Positions 22,671 through 34,195 are shown, counted from the stretch's first letter. The stretch is 64,000 nucleotides of DNA from Gerris lacustris (GCA_951217055.1 OX578281.1:66280043-66344042); one strand, 5' to 3'. Notes: generated by a model not told the origin, from the letters alone. Numbers and translations: made by a program.

Positions 22671-23765
22671 ATGTTATTTTATAATATAATAAAATATATG
22701 CTTAATAATCTATGAAACCCTTAATAGTACTTGAACACAAGTACTTCCCTATGATTTTCAATAACGAGTTGTGGTTTGTTTGTAATTTAAAAGTCCCAAA
22801 AGAGAAAAAAAACGTAACAGCCGCAGACTTTATGTATTTTCTCAATTTTTTAGTATTTTCTTCTCTCCCTTTTGTTCTGGTTGAACATGTTTTTTAAGTT
22901 TTTTGTTAAACAAAAGTTTCTGTGTTTAACAACTTTGCCATCTCTTTCAACTCGTCTACTTTTCTTATTCAATTTTTCTAGTCCACACGTTTTGGGTTCC
23001 ACAAACTTTCTTTCTCTCAGTAAATGTCTGTCAGCAAGATGCATTCCTCTTGAGTTTACCGTTTATTTTTTGCCATCGACAAAAAAAGTCTTTTGACAGT
23101 GACTAAATTTATACAATACTAAAAATAGCTCATGTTTTGCTCAATGTGTTGTTATTCTTTTCCAACTCCAGATGGAAAAGATAAACAAAAATGTAAATGT
23201 TTTTTAAAACAAAAATGTATTGAAAACTGTTATTTTTAAAAACATGATTTGTATTGTTGCAAAGAAACAGTTTTTTGTGATTTTGGAAACTTTCTTTTTG
23301 GTGGAATCCCGGCTTAATATGACTTAAGCACTAGAATTCAAAAAATTGGCAAGAGAGAAGGAACCGGCTAAGCTTTAGAATACGGTTATCCAAACCCACA
23401 ATACACTGATTTTACCAGATTACACTTCGAAATTAACAAGTTTTGAAGAAATTATGCCCTTTCGTTTTGTTTTTTATTAAATAAAAGAATGTTATAAGAT
23501 ATATACACAAGAGTGATTATTTCCCTTTGTCAAAACAGTGTTAAGAATAGAATTAAAACATGTGTTGCGGGCTTGGTAAACGTATTCTAAAGCTGTTCCA
23601 AGAAACCAATATGATTATATATAAAAAGTATTTCTACGGTGAATAAATCTGTTAAATAGTTAAGAATTGCGAATGCTAAATTCTAGCTGTGACTGAAGAA
23701 TTAAAAAAATAATAAATAAGAAGACATTTCAAGCTCTCTGACGCTTTTTACAACTATGTATGTAC
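22671..23765. other. Spacer, nothing recognised
   Basis: Open frames of 61-74 codons at 22712-23096 overlap on both strands and show no domain. There are no ordered repeats. Confidence 0.45.
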
Positions 23766-23767
23766 AA

Positions 23768-23820
23768 TTAAAGAAAAAATCAGTCAGAGACAACTCAGAC
23801 TAACTTAATCATATCATCTC
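23768..23820 (-). mobile_element. Family A terminal fragment
   Basis: AATCAGTCAGAGACAACTCA followed by GACTAACTTAATCATAT is a diverged family A end. The rest is absent. Confidence 0.5.
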
Positions 23821-24129
23821 GGTCACATATCCCATAAAACATGAATAAAATTATTGCTATCTATACAGACAGATAGATACGCGCGTCGATCCTCTAGCTT
23901 TGACTGTGAACCCTCCTATAGTGAGAGTTCCTTCCTGCACAACCGTCTACTCCAATCATCCTTTTAAACTATAAACTCATCCCGATTAACTATTAATTTG
24001 CTTAATATTAAAAACGTATTGCATTAAGCTCGCTTTATGATAATGCCACGCGATGCCAAGTTAATATATTATTTAAAATGTGTTTAAAAAGTGGTGACTT
24101 ACTTTTTTTTATCGATTTTTAACAAAATC

Positions 24130-25548
24130 ATATTTATGTTCATAAATTATCTAGTAAAGTAGATTTTTCCTGGGAAAACGGAATATACAGGGTGGTCCAA
24201 AAGTCTCTCCCCCCCCCCCCCCCCCCCCCCTCTTAACTTTTGAACGGTTTGAGATAAATTAATGAAACTTAGGAGATCTCTATCATGCATAGGGAAGTTT
24301 GTTTTCATGTAATCGCCCACTAGGGACAACCACCCACTTTGCCCCCAGGCCACCCAACTTCACAATTTCAAATTGGAGTGTATATTTTTGATAGCATATT
24401 TGGATTCTACGGTGAAAAATAATATCATTTTACTTAAAACTTTTTTTTCTATTTCCAATATTTTGCCCCCTATGGGGGGGCAAAGTTAGCAAAATAACCC
24501 TTCCGATAATGCGTTGAAAAATCTAAACGGTTAGAGATAAATAATTGAAACTTAGGGGATCCGTACCATTTAAAGGAAAGGTTGTTTTCATGCAATCGCG
24601 CAGTAGGGGCAACCACCCATTTTGCCCCCCGGCCACCTAACTTCAAAATTTTAACCAAGAGTGTATATTTTTGATAGCAGATTATTTAGATTTTACGGCA
24701 AAATATAAAAATATTTTACTTCAAACTTTTTTTTCTATCTGGTAGATTTCAGCGCCTGGGAGCAAAATGGTGGTTGCCCCTAGTACGCGAGTGGATGAAT
24801 GCACACTTCTCTTAACATGGTACAGATCCCTTTAGTTTCATTACTTTATTTCCAATCGTTTAGATTTTATAACGATCAAAGTGTTTTTTTTTTACTATTT
24901 CGGAAGGGTTATTTTTTTATCTTTGCCCCCCTGCAGGGGGCAAAATATTGGAGATAGGAAAAATAGTTTCAAGTAAAAATTTATTATTTTTCATCGTAGA
25001 ATCTAAATATGCTTTCAAAAATATACATTCCAATTTGAAATTTTGAAGTTGGGTGGCCTGGGGGCAAAGTGGGTGGTTGCCCCTAGTGGGAGATTGCATG
25101 AAAACAAACTTCCCTTTGCATGGTAGAGATCCCCCAAGTTTCATTAATTTATCTCAAACCGTTCAAAAGTTAAGAGGGGGGGGGGGGGAGACTTTTGGAC
25201 CACCCTTTATATCGTTGGATTCGAATTTAAATGGCCTACATTTTAGAATTGTTTGATCAAAATTGTCGAGAAAAAATTCACGTTTTATTTATAGTTTGTT
25301 GGGGATGGCACCCCCAAATTTGAAGCTAAAATACATTTCTCGATTTCACCTCGAGGTTCGATTTTCACATGTATGCCAAATTTCGTCAAAATCGGCTCAG
25401 TAGTTTAGGCTTCAAGCGTCCACACAGATGCACGCGTTTATACTTCACAGACAACAAACGACAAAGACATTTTTAATAAACACTTTTTGGTCTCAGGAGA
25501 CCTCAAAACGTGTAAATCTATCAATTCTCCCTTTATGAGAAAGTAAGA
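24130..25548 (-). mobile_element. Family A copy split by a family F insertion
   Basis: 24150-24187 (CTAGTAAAGTAGATTTTTCC, GGGAAAACGGAATATA) and 25208-25548 (TATATCGTTGGATTCGAATT ... CCAAATTTCGTCAAAATCGG ... TTTATGAGAAAGTAAG) are the two halves of one family A copy. Removing the F insert and one TA restores the family A order. Confidence 0.7.
24188..25207. mobile_element. Family F inverted-repeat element, copy 1
   Basis: It is 1,020 bp with TA on both sides and ends CAGGGTGGTCCAAAAGTC and GACTTTTGGACCACCCT. Each arm starts with a long C or G run, then TCTTAACTTTTGAACGGTTT. The interior repeats the motif TTTTGCCCCCTATGGGGGGC several times in both senses. It has no transposase. TA sites and ends suit a Tc1/mariner-type non-autonomous element. 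Open frames here are translations of the arms. Confidence 0.8.
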
Positions 25549-26196
25549 AACAACGATAAAATTGAAAGGGAAAGGGTTTCTTTTAATAGAAACTTATCAA
25601 TCGAGGGAAATTTAGAACCTTGTAAATTTAGAACGCAAACTTTATCGCTTTCATAAATTTGATAACTGAAATTGATCAATTGTTAGATATCGGAAATTGA
25701 ATTACCAAAGAGAAGGGAAACCGAGACGCCTCTTTGTAATCCTATCGTGAACTTTCCCGGAAAGGGAATTTTGAAAACTTTGTTCGTCATCCTTTATGGA
25801 AAATTGGAAATGGCTTAATATTGGCTCTCATCTAACGCAGCTATATAATGGTTCAAGAGATAAAGAGACCATAAAAGATATTGATTCTCCTCGAGGAGCT
25901 AACAAACTATTTTAATGATAGATAATAAGGCTTCATAAAGAATATAATATAGACTTTCCTTAAGTACTTCTTGGAGAGAAACAATATAATATATTCTGTC
26001 CACTCCATTGTATTAATAATGGAGTACTCAACATATTTAATTAAAATAATAATAAGACCAAAACAGGAGGGAACTAATTTAATATCATAGAAAGATAATA
26101 AATCATAAATTATAAATAGGAAGATAATGAGATAAGTATGAAAGGTTTTTAAGTATGATTAATACCTACTAAGAACATAAGATATGGGTTAAATAG
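25549..26196. other. Spacer, nothing recognised
   Basis: There is no open frame, RNA gene or ordered repeat. Confidence 0.45.
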
Positions 26197-26335
26197 TCTG
26201 CCAATTAGTGTGGCACATAGCTTCCTCATGTGCTACTTCGAATACTTAATGATTTTATTATTTTACAACCTATATTTTGTCAAATGTATTTACTTTTCCT
26301 CCCGTCTTTTAAATATGTGAAATTTGTTTTGATTT

Positions 26336-26929
26336 TACTACGTTTTTATTAGCTTGCATTCTTGTTTGTTTGTTTGTCCGGTACAAATCTGGCAATCGAT
26401 TTCTAACTAACTTCCCGAATAGCTAGACATTTGAAACTTTTAGCATAGCTCAGAACACGATGACAATGCATTATTTTAATACTTTTAGCCATCTTTCAGC
26501 AGCATTTAATTGGTTTTCAGCAAATTTTGCTGTACGGAAAGTTGGTTCGGAAAAAATCCGCAAGTTATTTTATTTGTTTTGCCATGTCCCATATTTACGC
26601 AATCTTCATTTTGACGAGTCTCAAATTTGTGATAGATAAACATTGAATGACAGAAAAACAGGAAATATTGATTATATTATTTATCGATTATATTATTTAT
26701 ATTATTTCAAATATATAGATGGCACGGTTTAGATTTGGTGTTGGGGAGATCCGTTGTACAAAGATTTGTCCTTTTATAGGTTTAAGATCAGCTCTCTAGA
26801 TGGTTGTCATTTATGTGAAGTAAATAAAGTCGGAACTTTTTTTTTTCACTAACATTATATATTATATAACAATAACAATTATATTATCAACATTACATAC
26901 GATTCAACAGAAAATTTAAAAATCTAGTA
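26336..26929 (-). mobile_element. Family L element, copy 2 (inverted)
   Basis: It is the reverse complement of the element at 21335-21909, end to end (TACTACGTTTTTATTAGC ... ATCTAGTATATA). It is nested in family B. It differs from copy 1 by scattered substitutions and a small ATTATATTATTTA duplication near 26670-26700. Confidence 0.8.
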
Positions 26930-26994
26930 TATATAAAGTTCTTTTTATCTTGAAATTATTATCAAATTTACTTGGTCAAAGTAAAAATGAATTT

Positions 26995-27265
26995 TTGATG
27001 CAGGTTTACACGATCCAAGTATACTTGGTCCAAGAAGGGGAACTTGTCAAAAAAATATTTAGAAGCAAAGGAAAAAAAACAAAAATTTAAAAACAATAAA
27101 AGCTGTCAACACCCTTCTTATAAACAAATCCATCACAACTTTTCACGTCTTTTCTCATTGTTGACAGCTTTCTCATAATCATATGGTTGACGCTATCCAA
27201 GTCTACTTAGATCAAATAACGTCTATCTCAACTTGGATGTCCAAGTTGACTTTGATAACCTGTTT
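26995..27265. mobile_element. Small inverted-repeat element
   Basis: CAGGTTTACACGATCCAAG at 27001 is opposed by CCAAGTTGACTTTGATAACC plus TG at 27244-27263. Inside, CTTGGTCCAAG and ACTTGGATGTCCAAGT are self-complementary. The first word recurs as a direct repeat (CTGTTTACACGATCCAAG) right after the element. Boundaries are approximate. Confidence 0.45.
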
Positions 27266-27630
27266 ACACGATCCAAGTAGCGTCAAAATAGAGTCAAAAC
27301 TGATTTGGTCCGATGATTACTTTTGAAGATATAAGTTTAAATAAATGTAAGGTGAAATAAATAGGCTCAGAAGGTTAAAACTTATATGGGACCAACAATG
27401 AGCTAATTATGACCTACCATCTAAATTTCATTAAAATCGGACGTGTAGTTTTTAAGATATGTTGGTTCGCAAAAATAGAGCGACAGACCGACAAACAGAC
27501 ACGGAACCATGTTCCCTGATGTCTGAAACGGATCTCTCTTGTAATTTTTGAAATCGGAATCTAAAAATATTATCGTTCTTTAGAATCACATAGCTTTCCT
27601 TACCTTCGGTGAGCTCTGAAGCAAAATAAA

Positions 27631-28295
27631 GCACCCAAGTAAATAATAAAAGTATTATGCAAATTATGATAATTAAACGGTGCACAAATGATAAATAGTA
27701 AGTGGCAAAGTCAAATGAAAAAAACAAAACAGAGGTAATCAATAGGAAAATGAAAACTGGATTAAATATTTCCCTGGGCTCTTAAGATTATAAAACAATC
27801 AATTTTAGAGAAAACTGCACATATTATATTATAATAGTTAGTTTTATCATACCATTAGTTATGATAGACAGATATAAATGTATTTGTAATTGCCATATCG
27901 ATAAGACAATACAATGCACTGTAATTAAATAATTTCCATTTTGATTTTTAATTCTATAGCTTATAAACCTAGTTAAATTAACGTACATTTACAGCTAGCG
28001 GATCCCCGCGTGTAAGGGGCTACATGATAACAATATATTCAAGCCGTGGTGACGTCATTGCAGGTTTCACCCACGCTACGCTTTGTTTAGTCAGGTTATA
28101 GGTTCGTTTGATTATGAAGTGTTTTGATTGGATAATATTCGTTTCTCAAAGTTTTCTTAGTGATATATCAATGAACTTTTTAAAACAGTTCAATTTACGC
28201 TGTAGTTCATGATTATTTCTTTATAAAAAACCATGCATCAAACATAATTTCGATACAAGTAAATGCATAGACAGTAATAAGTTCTGATCTTCAAT
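27631..28295. other. Spacer, nothing recognised
   Basis: A short GC-richer stretch, CTAGCGGATCCCCGCGTG (27994-28011), looks like the end of a K-type element, but I cannot follow it further. Confidence 0.4.
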
Positions 28296-28608
28296 TGATT
28301 TTTTTTTATTGATATTCTTCAATGGACTGATTTTTTTTATTGATATTCTTCAATGGAATGATTTTTTTTATTGATATTCTTCAATGGACTGATTTTTTTT
28401 ATTGATATTCTTCAATGGACTGATTTTTTTTATTGATATTCTTCAATGGACTGATATTTTTTATTGATATTCTTCAATGGAATGATTTTTTTTTAATTGA
28501 TATTCTTCAATGGAATGCTTTTTTTAATTGATATTCTTCAATGGAATGCTTTTTTTTAATTGATATTCTTCAATGGAATACTTTTTTTATTGATAATCTT
28601 CATTGATA
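28296..28608. repeat. 31-34-bp tandem array, about 10 units
   Basis: The unit TTGATATTCTTCAATGGA plus CTGATTTTTTTTA repeats with variation in the T run. The last units are more diverged. The array abuts the Penelope palindrome directly. Confidence 0.9.
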
Positions 28609-28611
28609 TCT

Positions 28612-30250
28612 TTAGAAGACATCATTAAAGCACTTATATTTTTCACTTAATAGAAGGAGTAGAATAATATATCATTCAAAGCAAGTTAAAAAAAAGCAAA
28701 ACTAGAATAAAAAAATTATTTTTCCCAAAAATATCTCAACGATTATCTTTTGGAAGAAAAGTAGAAAATGAACAAAAAAGTTATCAAAATAGTTAGAAAT
28801 ATATATTTTAAGAAAAATATTATCTTCAAATGACGTTCTTAATTAACACTTTCTTTACTTAGTATCACAATTGTTGTTTTTGACAGATTTTTTTGGGTGT
28901 TGAATTAATAAAAACTCAAAACTAGTTAGTTTTCATTTCTATTTTTTCTCCTTTTACAAAAACGTTTCGACCCTTCATAAGGTCATTCTCAATTTGTTTT
29001 CCTAAAAATGAAAATACAATAAAATTTATTAATCAACTCCTATCCATATATTACAATTTAAAATCTTAACTATTCTTTCAATTTCGACTTTATTTGAAAA
29101 CCTTAATATTATAAAATTACGACAATTCATTCTATAAAATTAACTTACATTTATAACAGGAACATTTTTTATGTCAAATTTTAAAATTCCTCCAAGAGAG
29201 TTCGTCATATTAATTTAAATAAAAATTTTTTAATTAAAAGTACACTACGTCCAACACAACTGTTCAACTATATAAAATACATACTTTACAGTTCTATTGA
29301 TCACATCATACTCGCTTCGGCGGTACAAATGTACATATGTATGATGTGTGAAGTGGCTGGAACTCTCTACCGCGGGGCGTAAAAAGGGCCTGAATGATGG
29401 CCTAATTGCAAGGTTCGAACAAGTGGTTCGTCCTACCCGTACTAGTAGAAAGTACTAGACTACTACTACTACTACTACTACTACTTTACAGTTAGGCAAA
29501 CAGTATACTATTTATAACAAAAGATGATTCATGGTACTAGACATCCCATATAGGCTTATTACTACTATTCATATTGCATTTTAACCAGATTTTTCATCGA
29601 GAATATTTGATCAAAATTGTGGTTTAATTATTATTAAGACTTATTAAAATTATTAATATTATTTCACAAATATGTGTATAAAACTATTTTGTATGTTATA
29701 TAATTTATTATTTAATTATTAATAATGGACATTATAATTTAATCTTTAATTTCTTGTTAGAAAAATAGTGAATTTGTAAATAGGGGTTAGTGGCGCTGTC
29801 TGGGAGAGAAATCTTAAAACTCTAGTATGCTTGAGTTCAGTGGCGCTGCCTGGGAGAGACCTACTTGTACTACTAAAACTATACGGCATTATTTTATAAT
29901 CTATTACGTTTATTTTTGATATTTAATTATTTATTTATTATGTTCTGTTTTTTAATCTAAACTTTAAATTTGTTAAATATATTATTATAATTTTTATTTA
30001 AATGCCCTGAATCTGTTTTATGGTTGACGTTTTTATTAATGGTTTTAAAGGTGTTAAATGATTCTAAAATGCGTCTTTTACTAGTGTTATTCTCATAACC
30101 CACAATTTCAGTTTTTTCAAACGCAAACTTGTGTCCCGTGTTAACCGAGTGGATACTTAACGCCGTTTTTTGGCTCTTATTTTTAACATCATTACTGTGC
30201 TGATATAATCGGTTTTTTAATTTTTGTGAGGTTTCACCTATGTAAGCCAA
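28612..30250 (-). mobile_element. Penelope-like element, truncated, left half of a head-to-head dimer
   Basis: Read on the minus strand, it starts inside the GIY-YIG endonuclease domain (30250) and runs through the stop codon (29957), a 3' region and a Penelope-type terminal repeat to 28612. The reverse transcriptase part is missing (5' truncation). 28612-30175 is an almost perfect inverted copy of 30245-31808. The copy has a (TAC)n tract near 29460-29484, an intron-like segment (29002-29148) and a hammerhead-like module (28958-28992). Penelope-like elements are reverse-transcriptase retroelements with a C-terminal GIY-YIG nuclease. Confidence 0.8.
29957..30250 (-). pseudogene. Penelope-like GIY-YIG endonuclease, C-terminal part
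   Basis: The 97-codon frame reads AYIGETSQKLKNRLYQH at its start. AYIG is the second half of the GIY...YIG catalytic motif, followed by the conserved Arg and His of the domain (KNRLYQHSNDVKN) and then ALSIHSVNTGHKFAFE, FEKTEIVGYENNTSKRR and the Glu of RRILESF. This order is that of the nuclease that nicks target DNA for Penelope-like retroelements. The first 1-2 motifs and the whole reverse transcriptase are lost. The codon before AYIG is TTG, so there is no real start. The frame ends in a normal stop. It crosses the 69-bp centre of the palindrome into the opposite arm. Confidence 0.8.
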
Positions 30251-30463
30251 AAAACGGCGTTAAGTATCCACTCGGTTAACACGGGACACAAGTTTGCGTT
30301 TGAAAAAACTGAAATTGTGGGTTATGAGAATAACACTAGTAAAAGACGCATTTTAGAATCATTTAACACCTTTAAAACCATTAATAAAAACGTCAACCAT
30401 AAAACAGATTCAGGGCATTTAAATAAAAATTATAATAATATATTTAACAAATTTAAAGTTTAG
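30245..30463 (+). pseudogene. Penelope-like GIY-YIG endonuclease, shorter duplicate
   Basis: This is the same protein segment as on the left arm but starting at SQKTALSIHS and ending at the same stop (30461-30463). It lacks the AYIG motif and catalytic Arg, so it could not be active. It has no start codon of its own. Confidence 0.75.
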
Positions 30464-31211
30464 ATTAAAAAACAGAACATAATAAATAAATAATTAAATA
30501 TCAAAAATAAACGTAATAGATTATAAAATAATGCCGTATAGTTTTAGTAGTACAAGTAGGTCTCTCCCAGGCAGCGCCACTGAACTCAAGCATACTAGAG
30601 TTTTAAGATTTCTCTCCCAGACAGCGCCACTAACCCCTATTTACAAATTCACTATTTTTCTAACAAGAAATTAAAGATTAAATTATAATGTCCATTATTA
30701 ATAATTAAACAATAAATTATATAACATACAAAATAGTTTTATACACATATTTGTGAAATAATATTAATAATTTTAATAAGTCTTAATAATAATTAAACCA
30801 CAATTTTGATCAAATATTCTCGATGAAAAATCTGGTTAAAATGCAATATGAATAGTAGTAATAAGCCTATATGGGATGTCTAGTACCATGAATCATCTTT
30901 TGTTATAAATAGTATACTGTTTGCCTAACTGTAAAGTAGTAGTAGTAGTAGTAGTAGTAGTCTAGTACTTTCTACTAGGACGGGTAGGACGAACCACTTG
31001 TTCGAACCTTGCAATTAGGCCATCATTCAGGCCCTTTTTACGCCCCGCGGTAGAGAGTTCCAGCCACTTCACACATCATACATATGTACATTTGTACCGC
31101 CGAAGCGAGTATGATGTGATCAATAGAACTGTAAAGTATGTATTTTATATAGTTGAACAGTTGTGTTGGACGTAGTGTACTTTTAATTAAAAAATTTTTA
31201 TTTAAATTAAT

Positions 31212-31460
31212 ATGACGAACTCTCTTGGAGGAATTTTAAAATTTGACATAAAAAATGTTCCTGTTATAAATGTAAGTTAATTTTATAGAATGAATTGTCG
31301 TAATTTTATAATATTAAGGTTTTCAAATAAAGTCGAAATTGAAAGAATAGTTAAGATTTTAAATTGTAATATATGGATAGGAGTTGATTAATAAATTTTA
31401 TTGTATTTTCATTTTTAGGAAAACAAATTGAGAATGACCTTATGAAGGGTCGAAACGTTT
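31212..31460 (+). other. Penelope 3' leader-like segment with intron-like sequence
   Basis: ATGACGAACTCTCTTGGAGG opens a short frame that reaches a strong donor, AAT-GTAAGT (31272). 147 bp later comes an acceptor with pyrimidine tract, TTTTCATTTTTAG (ends 31418). Joining them continues the frame for a few codons to TGA. The left arm has the mirror copy (29208-28960). The fragment at 43225-43650 keeps the same CTTGGAGGAATTTTAAA...GTAAGT block, so the donor is conserved between diverged copies. Introns are known in the terminal repeats of Penelope elements. Confidence 0.55.
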
Positions 31461-31465
31461 TTGTA
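31425..31465 (+). ncRNA. Hammerhead-like module in Penelope terminal repeat
   Basis: The sequence is TTGAGAAT, then the hairpin GACC-ttatgaag-GGTC, then GAAACG. This has the order of a hammerhead core: (C)UGANGA, helix II, GAAA. The first box is degenerate. The same order is found at 28958-28992 (mirror), 43326-43372 (minus) and 10961-11000 (minus). Hammerhead motifs with very short helix III are known from Penelope-like elements. Activity cannot be judged here and the box deviation makes it doubtful. Confidence 0.4.
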
Positions 31466-31828
31466 AAAGGAGAAAAAATAGAAATGAAAACTAACTAGTT
31501 TTGAGTTTTTATTAATTCAACACCCAAAAAAATCTGTCAAAAACAACAATTGTGATACTAAGTAAAGAAAGTGTTAATTAAGAACGTCATTTGAAGATAA
31601 TATTTTTCTTAAAATATATATTTCTAACTATTTTGATAACTTTTTTGTTCATTTTCTACTTTTCTTCCAAAAGATAATCGTTGAGATATGTTTGGGAAAA
31701 ATAATTTTTTTATTCTAGTTTTGCTTTTTTTTAACTTGCTTTGAATGATATATTATTCTACTCCTTCTATTAAGTGAAAAATATAAGTGCTTTAATGATG
31801 TCTTCTAAGTATGTGAAAAACATACTTA

Positions 31829-32393
31829 GTCCAGGAGATAGCGTGCAAAAAGGTACCTGACTTACCAAGCTAGAATTTTGTTTCCAAGTTAATCTTTTAG
31901 TGCCTTTAAGAATATGTGGTCGGCTAAGTTCTGCAGTACATAGCTTGGCAATAGGCATTTGAAAAAAACAAACCGATGGAGAACGGCCATGTCCCGTCAA
32001 TTATGGTGGACAATGTGATTTTCTTGATCCTGAGTAAAATGATTTAGTAGATCGAAAATCAAGTTGATGTTAGTATGTTCCTTGATATAAGTGACCACTT
32101 TGATTTGGAGTAATATTTAAATAAGTAACCAGTCAAAGGACGAACTAATATCAACTTTATTTTCGGTCTACTAACTAATTTTGTACTCAGGATCAAGAAA
32201 ATCACATTGTCCACCATATTTGACGGGATATGGCCACTCTTCGTTTGTTATTTTCAAATGTCTATTGCCAAGCTATGTCCCACAGACGAACTTAGCCGAC
32301 CACATATTCTTAAAAGGCACTAAAAGATTTACTTATAGACAAACTTCTAGCTTGATGTTGATCAGACAGTTATTTACACGCTACCTTCTGGAC
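31829..32393. mobile_element. Family D foldback element
   Basis: It is 565 bp from GTCCAGGAGATAGCGTGC to GCTACCTTCTGGAC, with both halves inverted copies: CTTTTAGTGCCTTTAAGAA against TTCTTAAAAGGCACTAAAAG, and GGTGGACAATGTGATTTTC against GAAAATCACATTGTCCACC. TA lies at the left edge. The centre is short and unstructured. It begins 20 bp after the Penelope palindrome. Confidence 0.75.
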
Positions 32394-32395
32394 AT

Positions 32396-32533
32396 TTCAA
32401 GGCCACAACCTCAAATATTTGGTTTCGTATTATAACTCTTGTGAAAAATCGATCAGTTTTAATAAAACTGTAAAAGTTAAAAACAAAAAAAGTTGTAATA
32501 CAAAACCAAATATTTGCTGTTGTGGCCTTGAAC
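32396..32533. repeat. Inverted repeat between two family D elements
   Basis: TTCAAGGCCACAACCTCAAA and the answering TTGCTGTTGTGGCCTTGAA form arms of about 60 bp around an AT-rich centre. It exactly fills the space between the two D elements. Confidence 0.75.
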
Positions 32534-32534
32534 T

Positions 32535-33079
32535 GTCCAGGAGATAGCTTGTAAAAAATTGTCTGATCAGCATCAAGCTAGAAGTTTGTGTATAAGTAAA
32601 TCTTTTGGTGCCTTTTAAGAATATGTGGTCGGCTAAGTTCGTCTGTGGGACATAGCTTGCTAATAGGCATTTGAAAAAAAAAGCCAACGGAGAGCGGCCA
32701 AGTCCAGCCCTTTTTGGTGGACAATGTGATTTTCATGATCCCGAGTACATACTTAGTTAGTAGAGGAGAAATCAAGTTGATGATAGTTTGCCACTTAATA
32801 GGTTAGTCAGTCAAATATTACTCCAAATCAAAGAGGTCACCTATTAAGTGGAAAACTAACATCAACTCGATTTTTGGTCAACTGACTAATTTCGGACACA
32901 GGATTGTCCACCATAAAGGGCAGCACATGGCTGCTCTTAACCGGTTTGTTTTTTTTCAAATGCCTATTGCAAAGTTATGTTCAACCATTATATTCTCAAA
33001 AGGCACTATAATATTAACTTAAACATAAAAGTCTAGCTTTATGTTTGTCAGACACTTTTCTGCACGCTATCTCCTGGAC
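32535..33079. mobile_element. Family D foldback element
   Basis: It runs from GTCCAGGAGATAGCTTG to CACGCTATCTCCTGGAC with TA on the right, and has the same foldback plan as the preceding element. Open frames on either strand in 31770-32775 are translations of the arms. Confidence 0.75.
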
Positions 33080-33691
33080 TAATTGTAAAATATTAAATTA
33101 AAATATGGATTTAAAAAAAAAACATGTAGTATTCCAGCAATTTTCATTAAAGTTTTCATATTAAGAGTTAAGGGACACTTAACCCTTAACGACTCCTACC
33201 AGAACATTAGATGATATAATAAAAAACAAAATTAAAGTAACCACGTAAGAAATTTAGATCAAAACTATCACATTAGTTTTAAGAAAATGTTCTAAGAGAT
33301 AACTCAGGAAAGTCTTAGAACATAAATAACTCGCAAGAATGGAATTCTAGCAAATGTTTTTAACAATGCCGAACAACTTTGGCAACTACATTCCACTTAC
33401 ACCATCAAGATTTTCATCTAGAATCTAAATACTTTCTGCACAAAGCAACAATAAAGAAATAACTTAAGAAAAAGACTGACTTAATTTAATTAAATATTTC
33501 AACAAGCACCGAAACTTCTACTAAGAATAGATAGTGGTTATTTCTAGATAACCGGAAATAAGCAAAGTAAATGATAAAGGCAATATAAGTTTCCTTTGAA
33601 TACTAATTAATATTTTGAGTTTAGATGTAATAATGAATTTTAAACTTAATTGCTTATACAAAATCTCACTTAACCCTCTTACTTATTACAT
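33080..33691. other. Spacer, nothing recognised
   Basis: There is no open frame or repeat beyond a short AGGGACACTTAACCCTTAA palindromic word near 33170. Confidence 0.45.

Positions 33692-33763
<72 letters not shown>
33692..33763. repeat. (TC)n microsatellite
   Basis: There are about 35 TC units. A plus-strand frame reading Ser-Leu repeats comes from it and is not a gene. Confidence 0.95.
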
Positions 33764-33771
<8 letters not shown>

Positions 33772-34195
33772 ATTTGTTTCTCCCTATTTCCACTATCATT
33801 CACTCACTCCTAAAAAAAATAAACAGGTCAAGTGTGTGCTGGTCAGCACACAGCGAGGGTCCGTAGGCGACCCTGTATAGTTTAAGTAGTACCCTATTGA
33901 TGGTGTTTTTTAAAATGCTAAAAAGCTTACTTTGAACTATCTATCCTATGGGTCTGATATTCTCAAAACACATTTTAGCTGTTTCAAAGATGTAGTATAC
34001 TATATACTAAGGGAGTGAGGTGACCTAATTTCAAATACACGTCTTGAGATAAAATAGTCGATCGAGAAACCTATTTACCTAAAATATTTGCCATGAAAGA
34101 AAGGTAAATTCACAATATCAAAGGTTCTCTCTGTGGCATATAAGTCATCTTGATTCAAGAAGACATATCGTAAAAATATTTCGTTTTTTATTTAC
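33764..34195. other. Spacer, nothing recognised
   Basis: No coding or repeat structure could be supported. Confidence 0.4.

Larger units (their letters stand above)
26197..27630 (-). mobile_element. Family B copy split by two insertions
   Basis: It starts at TCTGCCAATTAGTGTGGCAC, runs to about 26335 and is interrupted by an L element and a smaller inverted-repeat element. It resumes near 27300 with GATATAAGTTTAAATAAATG, the core CTAAATTTCATTAAAATCGG, GACAGACCGACAAACAGAC and the family end GCTTTCC...GAGCTCTGAAGC. Confidence 0.65.
30245..31808 (+). mobile_element. Penelope-like element, truncated, right half of a head-to-head dimer
   Basis: Its 1,564 bp mirror 30175-28612 almost base for base. 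I noticed only a few mismatches, such as one base in the GTACTAG/GTCCTAG word and one in AAATATC/ACATATC. The unit starts about 25 codons further into the GIY-YIG frame than the left unit, so the 69 bp between the arms belong only to the left unit. The two 5' truncated ends face each other and share AGCC at the junction. Confidence 0.8.

Noticed and set aside
32181..32775. Frames of 65-85 codons sharing FKCLL(P/A)SYVPQTNL
   Set aside because: The same text on opposite strands comes from the inverted arms of family D elements.
33615..33866. Plus-strand frame with Ser-Leu repeats
   Set aside because: It is a translation of the (TC)n tract with no homologous flanks.
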